Shown: positions 1 through 5,812 of the stretch, one piece after another
Numbering within the stretch: position 1 is the stretch's first letter
Layout: every line of letters begins with the position of its first letter
Assembly: GCA_947381875.1 (NCBI GenBank)
Contig: CANCXY010000183.1
Span: 1 to 6,797 of the forward strand
Direction: 5' to 3'
Length of the DNA: 6,797 nt
Source of the DNA: an uncultured Clostridia bacterium
GTDB lineage: Bacteria > Bacillota > Clostridia > Oscillospirales > Ruminococcaceae
Position numbers and translations under genes: made by a program
Notes under the pieces: model-generated
Seen by the model: the letters and a program-made list of their open reading frames with translations, nothing else
Database searches by the model: none
Told to the model about the DNA's origin: nothing

Positions 1-164
1 TGGTGCTTCTATTCTACACCTCACAGGAGGTTTACACAAACTTTGGGATGTTCTCAATCATGATTCTGAAGAACACGGAGTACCGGAGTTATCAGCCATG
101 ACCGTCTGCCGGATGGCTTTGCGTATGTGGCGCTGTAATGACGAAAATAGTTTTCCTTCTAAAA
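1..164. other. Unassigned region downstream of the ABC transporter
   Basis: No gene is recognised here. On the plus strand, one frame is open from base 3 to a TGA at 99-101 and ends in the peptide KNTEYRSYQP. A second frame is open from about base 70 to a TAA at 136-138 and ends in RLPDGFAYVAL. Both read like plausible protein, and together they could be a frameshifted 3' end of a gene entering from the left and convergent with the transporter. An imperfect hairpin (GCCAT at 95-99 with ATGGC at 113-117, plus an inner CCG/CGG pair) covers the first of these stops and is followed on the plus strand by only TTT, so it is at best a weak terminator. No clear terminator for the minus-strand operon is visible. 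I do not recognise the peptide fragments, and chance open frames of this size are common. Confidence 0.3.
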
Positions 165-1832
165 TCAAGTATTTCCCGACAGTGTGAATACCTGCGTAAA
201 CCGTTTTTTCTGCTCCGCAGAAAGATGGTGGCTGACCAGTATCAGCGTAAGCCCGGCTTTGGACAGCAGGGCTTTTTCTATTCTGTCTGCGTTTTCCTCA
301 TCCAACGCACTGGTCCCTTCATCTACCAACAAAACAGAACGAGCATGGATCAATGCCCTTGCAATCGCCACCCTTTGTTTCTGGCCGCCGGAAAGATTGC
401 CGCCATTTTCCCCCACAACCGTATCCAGACCGGCAGGCAAAGACAACAGATCGTTTTCCAATGCGCTGTCCTGCACTGCTCTCCATATCTGCTCCTTTGC
501 AAATTCCCCTCCCAACGTGATATTATCCAAAACCGTAGTATTAAACAAAAACACGTCCTGCCCAATATAGCCAATCTGCTGCCATAACTGCTCGGTGCTG
601 CAATCCTTTATTTCCTGATTATCCAAACGGATGGAACCTGTATACTCCGGCAGACACCCCAGTATCAGTTTGAGCAGTGTGGATTTTCCGCGGCCGGAAG
701 GGCCGGTCAGCGCATATTTTCCCCCTTTTTCAAAATGGGCGCTAAACCCTTTGACAACCGTTTTTTTATCATAACAAAAGCCCACATCCTCCATTGTTAT
801 TCCATTTTGCATAACTTCCATCGGCATTTCCGCTTTTACTTTTCTTTCATTATCCGCCATATTTTCTGTATGCGCGGAAATTTTTTCAAAATATGGCTTT
901 GCGGAAGACATGGACAATATATCCTGTGTCATGTTGCCTAACCCGGCGGAAAGATTCCCGCACAAATTCCCGCCGCCCGTAAGCGCCCCCTGTAAAATGA
1001 TCCCCCGCACAGACAATACGCCGATCAAAGCGACATGCAGCATTTGACAGACAATGTTGATACATCCCATCCCTGCGCCGACAAATCCCTTTATGTAGGC
1101 CAACTGGCATTTTGGGCGTTCTATTGAATCACTGGCCCGCCCTATACTGCTGATAAACCGCTGCCCCCGATTCAAAAAGCGGAGGACATCATATCCCATC
1201 AACTGTTCTTTTAGCTGGCTCACCGCCACTGACTGTTTCTGAGCGCAAACAGCGCCCAGATATTCCATCTTCTGATGAAAAAGTTTTGGAACGGACAGCA
1301 TGATCATGGTTGTTATCATAGATGCGGCCAACAGCGACCAGTGAAGCGAAAGCAGGGCAAAAATACTGAGTACCACTGTAACTGCCGAACGGATGCAGTC
1401 AAAAAAAGGGTTCCATGCCAGACTCTCTATCTGGCTGATATCATTCGTGAACTGGGACAAGTATTCCCCTACCGGCTGTTCATGAAAACTGCGGTATCTT
1501 TTTTTCAGCAGCAGTTCCGCTATATCCTGACGTATGGCATTGTTCATGTTCTGGATGGCACGGCACCGAAAAAAGGTTTCCGCACCCGTCAGCCCATAGA
1601 TAAGGAACCAGACGCCCACAAGGATCGTTGTCCAGAACATAAACCGGTACATGTCCCGGTCAATAATCCCTTGAAATGCCCGCATCATCAGCATATTTGC
1701 GCCCACCTGAAGCCCGCATACTATTATCAGGCAAAGGATCGCCCATGCGTTTGCTTTCCAATATCTCTTTAGATAGCAAACCATGTCAATGGAATGGTTC
1801 TCCCTGCTGTTTATTCTCTCCATCTTTCTCAT
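165..1832 (-). CDS. ABC transporter, fused permease and ATP-binding protein (ABCB-type half-transporter)
   Basis: This 555-residue inner-membrane half-transporter probably works as a homodimer or heterodimer that exports a substrate using ATP. The N-terminal half is a type I exporter membrane domain with hydrophobic segments near residues 30-50, 63-85, 148-180 (two close together) and 248-285. The nucleotide-binding domain follows from about 345: aromatic A-loop near Y354, Walker A GPSGRGKST at 377-385, Q-loop Q425, signature LSGGQ at 480-484, Walker B LLVDE ending at D504-E505, D-loop SALD at 508-511, and H-loop H535. All catalytic residues are present, so it should be active. The ATG at 1832 is chosen because AGGGGAGG lies 6 bases upstream. 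A later ATG at 1784 falls one base after the regulator's stop but has a poorer site. The start lies 47 bases inside the regulator gene, so the two are probably translationally coupled. The gene ends in TGA. The substrate (peptide, lipid or drug) cannot be told from the sequence; no peptidase domain precedes the membrane domain. Confidence 0.93.
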   Translation of the reverse strand: MRKMERINSRENHSIDMVCYLKRYWKANAWAILCLIIVCGLQVGANMLMMRAFQGIIDRDMYRFMFWTTILVGVWFLIYGLTGAETFFRCRAIQNMNNAIRQDIAELLLKKRYRSFHEQPVGEYLSQFTNDISQIESLAWNPFFDCIRSAVTVVLSIFALLSLHWSLLAASMITTMIMLSVPKLFHQKMEYLGAVCAQKQSVAVSQLKEQLMGYDVLRFLNRGQRFISSIGRASDSIERPKCQLAYIKGFVGAGMGCINIVCQMLHVALIGVLSVRGIILQGALTGGGNLCGNLSAGLGNMTQDILSMSSAKPYFEKISAHTENMADNERKVKAEMPMEVMQNGITMEDVGFCYDKKTVVKGFSAHFEKGGKYALTGPSGRGKSTLLKLILGCLPEYTGSIRLDNQEIKDCSTEQLWQQIGYIGQDVFLFNTTVLDNITLGGEFAKEQIWRAVQDSALENDLLSLPAGLDTVVGENGGNLSGGQKQRVAIARALIHARSVLLVDEGTSALDEENADRIEKALLSKAGLTLILVSHHLSAEQKKRFTQVFTLSGNT

Positions 1833-2820
1833 GTTTTTCCTCCCCTTCCCTGCTCTTTACTCCTAAAGTATCATAGGGAAAACGGGAATTATCATAATTC
1901 CCAAAGTAAATGTAATTTGCTCCCGTCTGCACAGTCTTTTTTGGATCGTATTGTTCTTCCCACTTTCCTTTCTCAAGCAATGGTGTATCATAATTCCCGA
2001 CGCATATATAATTCATCCCCGTTTGCATAAAACATCTTGCCATGTACAGAAAAGGGACGAATGCCGCTGGTTCGGCCAGTTCATAGGCTTTTACTTCCCC
2101 AGCCTCCAGTTCTAATTCCATAGAACGCAGGATCTGCAGCCCCTCCAAGGATCTCAATAATTCCTCTACTGTGCCGCAAGGCATTTGAAGCTGTTTTGCC
2201 GCGGCCTCTGCTATAAAGTACCCGCGTTTCCGGCAATGAAGATATTCCAACAGTTCCAGACATCCCTGTCTGGACAAAAGAGCGAACAGGCGGCGGTATT
2301 CTTCTTTCGGCGCAAGCCATGCGGCATATCCATCCCTCGGTTCAGGCCAGAGCGTGGCAAACGATAAATCTTCCGCGTGCATATCCAGCAGGATACCGCC
2401 TATTGTCCTGATCTGACTCAACATCCATCGATCCATGCCATCCCCCATATCGGGACGGCACGTTTTCAAGTATCCCATTTCAGGTATTCCAAGCCCATCG
2501 TCAAGCAGATATTTGATGCAGGAAAACACCAGACGGCAAAGCCGCTCCAAGCGCTCTTTCTTCGGGAACGAACACAGCCAGCCGCCGGCCACTTCTTCCA
2601 TCTCTATCCGTTTACTCCCATCCCGCCCAAAAAGGGCGTCTATTGTTACCCCTAATGTATCCGCAATCGCCGGCAGCAAGGTTACGTCCGGCGCACCCCC
2701 GCACTCCCAACGGCTTACCGCCTGGCCACTGATACCCACCGCTTCCCCCAGTTCCTCCTGCGTCATGCCTGCCGCTTTCCGAAACTTGGAAATCTGTATA
2801 CCGAGCAAGGGATCATTCAT
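1786..2820 (-). CDS. XRE-family helix-turn-helix transcriptional regulator with a repeat-bearing C-terminal tail
   Basis: This is a 344-residue cytoplasmic DNA-binding protein, likely a repressor of its own operon. Residues 8-62 form a Cro/C1-type domain; the helix-turn-helix is about 20-41 (TQEELGEAVGI then SGQAVSRWE), followed by LPAIADTLGVTIDALFG, typical of the family. A middle helical region leads to a probable winged-helix-like segment (about 187-261, with CLELLEYL and AAAKQLQMP) of unknown ligand. Near the end, QTGMNYICVGNYD (266-278) and QTGANYIYFGNYD (298-310) repeat a motif, followed by a strongly charged tail. The ATG at 2820 is chosen: GGAGG lies 10 bases before it, and a longer open frame to 2907 would begin upstream of the -35 box. 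An ATG at 2829 has no room for a ribosome site. The stop is TGA, and the last 47 bases overlap the transporter gene. The family assignment is firm. What the protein senses is unknown; a link to the transporter substrate is an inference from gene order. Confidence 0.88.
   Translation of the reverse strand: MNDPLLGIQISKFRKAAGMTQEELGEAVGISGQAVSRWECGGAPDVTLLPAIADTLGVTIDALFGRDGSKRIEMEEVAGGWLCSFPKKERLERLCRLVFSCIKYLLDDGLGIPEMGYLKTCRPDMGDGMDRWMLSQIRTIGGILLDMHAEDLSFATLWPEPRDGYAAWLAPKEEYRRLFALLSRQGCLELLEYLHCRKRGYFIAEAAAKQLQMPCGTVEELLRSLEGLQILRSMELELEAGEVKAYELAEPAAFVPFLYMARCFMQTGMNYICVGNYDTPLLEKGKWEEQYDPKKTVQTGANYIYFGNYDNSRFPYDTLGVKSREGEEKHEKDGENKQQGEPFH
1839..1846 (-). promoter_or_regulatory. Ribosome binding site of the ABC transporter, inside the regulator gene
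   Basis: Read on the minus strand this is AGGGGAGG, six bases before the ATG at 1832. It lies within the last coding part of the upstream XRE regulator gene. This strong site decides the transporter start and supports an overlapping, coupled arrangement. Confidence 0.7.
1891..2025 (-). repeat. Two diverged copies of a 39-base unit encoding QTGxNYIxxGNYD
   Basis: Copies lie at 1987-2025 and 1891-1929, in the same frame of the regulator gene, 96 bases (32 codons) apart. At protein level 10 of 13 residues match (QTG, NYI, GNYD). At DNA level they also align clearly, for example ATCATAATTCCC at the 3' side of both on the plus strand. This points to a small internal tandem duplication of a tail segment followed by divergence. 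Confidence 0.75.
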
Positions 2821-2830
2821 TTTGCCCATT

Positions 2831-2835
2831 CCTCC
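2831..2835 (-). promoter_or_regulatory. Ribosome binding site of the XRE regulator
   Basis: Minus-strand GGAGG, 10 bases before the ATG at 2820. It is used to choose that start over the in-frame ATG at 2829, which sits only one base from this site. Confidence 0.55.
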
Positions 2836-2853
2836 GTCTAAATGATTACTTGT

Positions 2854-2882
2854 ATTATATCCCAAAGGTCGCTTGTGTACAA
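2854..2882 (-). promoter_or_regulatory. Sigma-70-type promoter of the regulator and transporter operon
   Basis: On the minus strand there is a perfect -10 box TATAAT (2854-2859) and a -35 box TTGTAC (2877-2882) with exactly 17 bases between. Transcription would begin near 2847, leaving a leader of about 27 bases before the chosen ATG. The -35 box matches the consensus only in its first three bases. A modest promoter with a perfect -10 would suit activation or repression by a factor binding at the inverted repeat that covers it. Confidence 0.65.
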
Positions 2883-2883
2883 G
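2872..2883. promoter_or_regulatory. Candidate operator over the -35 box of the regulator promoter
   Basis: The sequence CTTGTGTACAAG is an inverted repeat with 5-base arms (CTTGT and ACAAG) around a GT centre, and it fully covers the -35 hexamer. A further ACAAG occurs just downstream of the -10 box on the minus strand. Autoregulation by the XRE protein encoded immediately downstream is the natural reading, but it is inferred from position and symmetry only. Short repeats like this also arise by chance. Confidence 0.35.
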
Positions 2884-3005
2884 GCAGGCGTATTTGACAA
2901 AATCCAACTGTTACTTGGTTTCTGTTCGGGTAACACTCCCCGGAATGGCGATAGAAAAGGCCTTCGGAAAAGACAGCATCCACAAAATAAAACAGGACGC
3001 CAAAA
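2884..3005. other. Intergenic stretch with no recognised feature
   Basis: Between the regulator promoter and the hydrogenase terminator I see no convincing gene, ribosome site or RNA structure. Open frames crossing it on either strand lack start signals and run through the terminator stem. Confidence 0.5.
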
Positions 3006-3041
3006 GGCCGGAAATAAAGCCCTGCGGCTTTATTTCCGGCC
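3006..3041 (-). terminator. Intrinsic terminator of the hydrogenase operon
   Basis: A perfect 16-bp inverted repeat, GGCCGGAAATAAAGCC (3006-3021) and its complement (3026-3041), encloses a 4-base loop. On the minus strand the stem is followed by TTTTGG, so it suits termination of the hydrogenase transcript, whose stop codon is 66 bases upstream. On the plus strand it is followed by only CTTTGC, and no plus-strand gene precedes it. The stem is unusually long and perfect, and the U-tract is short. It also insulates the downstream regulator promoter from readthrough. Confidence 0.8.
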
Positions 3042-3107
3042 CTTTGCTCTACGGCACTGAAAAAATATTCAGCACGAACCGTACATTGAAATTCTGAAAA
3101 GCTGCTG

Positions 3108-4814
3108 TTACAGCGCCCATTTCTCCTGCTCTGTGTGAAGCAGCTTGTGGGCCTTGTGGGAAAGCGGTGCTTCCATATAGCTCCTGTAAACCTCCTGCAC
3201 CGCCGGGTTTTCATGGGAGAAACGCAGGGGATTGTTTTTATCCAGCACATACAGACGTTCCCCGCGCTCGCCTGCTAACTCCTGATCCCCGCAGATCGGC
3301 TGTCCGCCGCCGCCCGCGCAGCCGCCCGGACAGGCCATGATCTCTACAAAATCATATTCCACCTCGCCCGCGCGGATGGCTTCTACCAATTTGCGGGCGT
3401 TGCCCAATCCGCTTGCGACAGCCACGCGCAGGACCGTATCATTGATGCGGAAGGTGGATTCTTTCCAGCCCTCCAAACCGCGCACGTCGCTGAACGCGTC
3501 CGCGTCCGGGTTTTTGCCTGTGAGCAGATAGTACGCGCTGCGCAGAGCGGCCTCCATCACGCCGCCGGTCGCGCCGAAGATCACACCCGCGCCCGTGGCG
3601 GTGCCGAGGGGCTGGTCGAAATCCTCCTCCGGCAGCGACGCGGCGTCCACATGGCGCAGCAGGCGGCCCAGTTCGCGGGTCGTCAGGGCGATATCAACGT
3701 CCTTCGATGCGGCATCGTTGACAGCCTCGACATCACACTCGTACTTCTTCGCGGTGCAGGGCATGATGGATACGCAGAAAATCTTTTCCGGGTCAACGCC
3801 CAAAAGCTGCGCATAATAGCTTTTCGCAACCGCGCCGAACATCTGCTGCGGCGATTTGGCCGTGGAAAGCTGTGTTACCATATCGGGGTATTCCAGCTTC
3901 ATAAAGCGCACCCAGCCTGGGCAGCAGGAAGTGAACATAGGGCCTTTTTTGCCTGCTTTCAAGTGTTCGATCAGCTCGCTGCCCTCCTCCATGATAGTGA
4001 GGTCCGCGGAGAAATCGGTATCAAACACATAGTCGACGCCCAGCGAACGGATGGCCGCGACCATGCGTTTTTCCGTCGCCATCTCCGGCGGCAGGCCGAC
4101 CACATCGCCCCAGGCGGCGCGCACAGCGGGAGCCACCTGCACAACAACGATCTTCTCCGGGTCGGCAATGGCTTCACGCACTTTTTGTGTATCGTCGCGC
4201 ACTGTCAAAGCCCCCACCGGGCAGTGCGTGATGCACTGGCCGCAAAGCGCGCAGTTGATATCGCGGATGCTCTTGCCGCCTGTTACCTCCACGCGGGCAT
4301 GCTTGCCCGTGCCAGTCAGCGACCAGACGCCCATGGACTGGACCTTCTCGCACACATTCACACAGCGCAGGCACTGGATACAGCGCGAGCCGTCGCGGAT
4401 CAGCGGGAAGGTGCGGTCCCATTTGCTGGAAAATGGCTTTTTGGTGAACGGCTCCTCCTGTAGATTCAGGTCAAGCGCCACCTTTTGCAGCTTACAGCTC
4501 CCGTTGCGCATACAGGTGGTGCAGGAGACATTGTGCTGGCTGAGGATTAACTGTACGTTGATGCGGCGGGCGTCCAGCACACGGGGCGTCGCGGTGTGTA
4601 CCACCATGCCCTCCTCTGCCGCTGTGGCGCAGGCGGCGCTCAAACGCTCCTGCCCCTCGATCTCTACAACGCAGACGCGGCACGCGCCCACCTCGTTCAG
4701 CTCTTTCAGATAGCAGAGAGTGGGGATATCAATGCCCACCTGCTTTGCAGCCTCTAAAATGGAAGTACCCGGCTCGACCGCAACTGGGCGGCCGTCGATG
4801 GTGAGATTTACCAT
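3108..4814 (-). CDS. hydA: [FeFe] hydrogenase catalytic subunit, group A (CpI-like modular type)
   Basis: This is a 568-residue soluble enzyme for reversible reduction of protons to H2, close in length to the CpI enzyme of Clostridium pasteurianum (574). Cofactor sites in order: plant-type [2Fe-2S] at C34, C45, C48, C62; His-ligated [4Fe-4S] at H94, C98, C101, C107; two ferredoxin-type [4Fe-4S] clusters at C145/148/151/155 and C188/191/194/198. The H-cluster domain follows, with TSCCPGW (295-301; C297 proton relay, C298 ligand), MPCTAKKYE (351-359; C353) and EIMACPGGCAGGGGQP (491-506; C495, C499). All three signatures are canonical, so catalysis is expected if maturases HydE, HydF and HydG exist elsewhere; none is in this window. 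The ATG overlaps the end of the flavoprotein gene by 7 bases and has GGGAGGGA 6 bases upstream, so translation is probably coupled. The stop is TAA, with a terminator downstream. Pairing with a GltD-like flavoprotein suggests group A2; the fine subgroup needs phylogeny. The bifurcating HydABC type is less likely because no full HydB or HydC is adjacent. Confidence 0.96.
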   Translation of the reverse strand: MVNLTIDGRPVAVEPGTSILEAAKQVGIDIPTLCYLKELNEVGACRVCVVEIEGQERLSAACATAAEEGMVVHTATPRVLDARRINVQLILSQHNVSCTTCMRNGSCKLQKVALDLNLQEEPFTKKPFSSKWDRTFPLIRDGSRCIQCLRCVNVCEKVQSMGVWSLTGTGKHARVEVTGGKSIRDINCALCGQCITHCPVGALTVRDDTQKVREAIADPEKIVVVQVAPAVRAAWGDVVGLPPEMATEKRMVAAIRSLGVDYVFDTDFSADLTIMEEGSELIEHLKAGKKGPMFTSCCPGWVRFMKLEYPDMVTQLSTAKSPQQMFGAVAKSYYAQLLGVDPEKIFCVSIMPCTAKKYECDVEAVNDAASKDVDIALTTRELGRLLRHVDAASLPEEDFDQPLGTATGAGVIFGATGGVMEAALRSAYYLLTGKNPDADAFSDVRGLEGWKESTFRINDTVLRVAVASGLGNARKLVEAIRAGEVEYDFVEIMACPGGCAGGGGQPICGDQELAGERGERLYVLDKNNPLRFSHENPAVQEVYRSYMEAPLSHKAHKLLHTEQEKWAL

Positions 4815-5809
4815 TTCTTATCCCTCCCTCCCAAAAATGCGCCAAGCCCGTGATGGTCGCAGCGCAGGCAGCGGGAGCATTCCTGCTTTGCCTCCTGCTC
4901 TGTCATACACAGTTCCATCAGCTCGAAATCGTCCGCGCGCTCGGCGGCGGAGCGTTCGGACATATCAATGCGCCCGCACGGGCCAACGGAAGTGCGCGGC
5001 GCGTCGGGGATATCCACCGGGCGCGGCAGGACGTGGCGGAACCCAAGATAGGCGTCAATGTTGACAGCGGCGGTTTTCCCGGCCTCGACGGCGCGGATCA
5101 CAGTGGAAGGGCCGCTGACGGCGTCGCCGCCCGCAAACACAGCTTCGCTGCCAAACACGGTGCAGCCCGCGTCGCTCTGTAGGTTGCGTCGGCTAATTGG
5201 CACACCGCGTTCGGCGAATGTGGCGCTGTCGACAAGCTGGCCGATGGCGGCGACGATCACGTCACATTCCATGCGCACTTCCTCGCGCTCGGCCTTGACA
5301 GGGCGCGGACGGCCCCGGTCGTATGCGCCGGGGATCTGCGGCTGCACAATCAGCGCGGCCACATTGCCCTCCGCGTCCTTTTCCACGCGGACAGGGGCCA
5401 TCATTGTGACCATCTCGCAGTTCTCGGCAATCGCGCCCTCTACTTCCTCCGGCAGGGCCGTCATATCCTTCTGGCGGCGGCGGTAGACGCATTTTACTTC
5501 CTTTGCGCCCAGGCGCTTTGCGGTGCGGGTGCAGTCCATCGCGACGTTGCCGCCGCCCACCACGATCACACGCTTGCCTGTCAAATCGAGTTTTTCCTCG
5601 TCACCCATCGCGCGCAGGAGTTCCACGGCGGAAAGCACGCCCTTTGCGTCTTCACCCGGCACGCCGAGGCTGTTGGCCGCATGCGCGCCGATGGCAAGAT
5701 AGATGGCGTCATATTCGCCGCGAAGCTGTTCGTACAGTTCGCCGGTGACAGGCGTCTCGGTGCGCGCCACAACGCCCGTGCCGAGGATTGCGTCGATATC
5801 GGCGCTCAA
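4808..5809 (-). CDS. C-terminal part of the flavoprotein: NAD(P)H-binding and second FAD segments of a GltD-like reductase
   Basis: This open part continues the same frame after the TAG. The coordinates begin at a TTG only one codon past it; if used as a start, the product is 333 residues. No good ribosome site precedes it (only GGA close by), so independent translation would rely on termination-reinitiation and be weak. In full-gene codon numbering, the nucleotide-binding motif VIVVGGGNVAMD is at 356-367, followed by VYRRR, whose arginines (385-387) suggest NADPH as in GltD and NfnB. The FAD motif FAGGDAVSGPSTVIRAVEAG lies near 500-519. A C-terminal CSRCLRCDHHG carries C586, C589, C592, a cysteine-rich tail seen in hydrogenase-linked members. 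The last bases overlap hydA. It was almost certainly once translated as the second half of one polypeptide. Confidence 0.8.
   Translation of the reverse strand: MSADIDAILGTGVVARTETPVTGELYEQLRGEYDAIYLAIGAHAANSLGVPGEDAKGVLSAVELLRAMGDEEKLDLTGKRVIVVGGGNVAMDCTRTAKRLGAKEVKCVYRRRQKDMTALPEEVEGAIAENCEMVTMMAPVRVEKDAEGNVAALIVQPQIPGAYDRGRPRPVKAEREEVRMECDVIVAAIGQLVDSATFAERGVPISRRNLQSDAGCTVFGSEAVFAGGDAVSGPSTVIRAVEAGKTAAVNIDAYLGFRHVLPRPVDIPDAPRTSVGPCGRIDMSERSAAERADDFELMELCMTEQEAKQECSRCLRCDHHGLGAFLGGRDKKW
4821..4828 (-). promoter_or_regulatory. Ribosome binding site of the hydrogenase gene
   Basis: Minus-strand GGGAGGGA, six bases before the ATG at 4814 and inside the last codons of the flavoprotein gene. 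With the 7-base overlap (ATG within AATGGTAA) it indicates translational coupling of hydrogenase to the reductase's second half. Ribosomes lost at the upstream amber codon could therefore lower hydrogenase synthesis. Confidence 0.7.
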
Positions 5810-5812
5810 ATA

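Noticed and set aside
95..117. Hairpin GCCAT...ATGGC considered as a terminator
   Set aside because: The stem is bulged, only three T follow on the plus strand and none on the minus strand. It is too weak to call.
2821..2907. N-terminal extension of the XRE regulator to an ATG at 2907
   Set aside because: The extended start would lie upstream of the -10 and -35 boxes that best explain transcription. The added residues are not part of the XRE fold, and the GGAGG site fits the ATG at 2820.
2855..3250. A minus-strand 131-codon frame spanning the intergenic region
   Set aside because: It overlaps the hydrogenase 3' end in another frame and runs through the terminator stem and the regulator promoter. 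Its apparent repeat-like residues come from the inverted repeat.
3651..4463. A 270-codon open frame on the plus strand opposite the hydrogenase gene
   Set aside because: It is antisense to an unmistakable [FeFe] hydrogenase in GC-rich DNA, where opposite frames stay open by codon bias. Its translation shows no recognisable domain, and I see no ribosome site.
4051..4713. A 220-codon plus-strand open frame, also opposite the hydrogenase
   Set aside because: It is a Ser/Thr/Arg-rich shadow translation with no domain, overlapping another antisense frame and a verified gene.
5058..5486. A 142-codon plus-strand open frame opposite the flavoprotein
   Set aside because: It is a shadow of the GltD-like coding sequence, low in complexity and without start signals.
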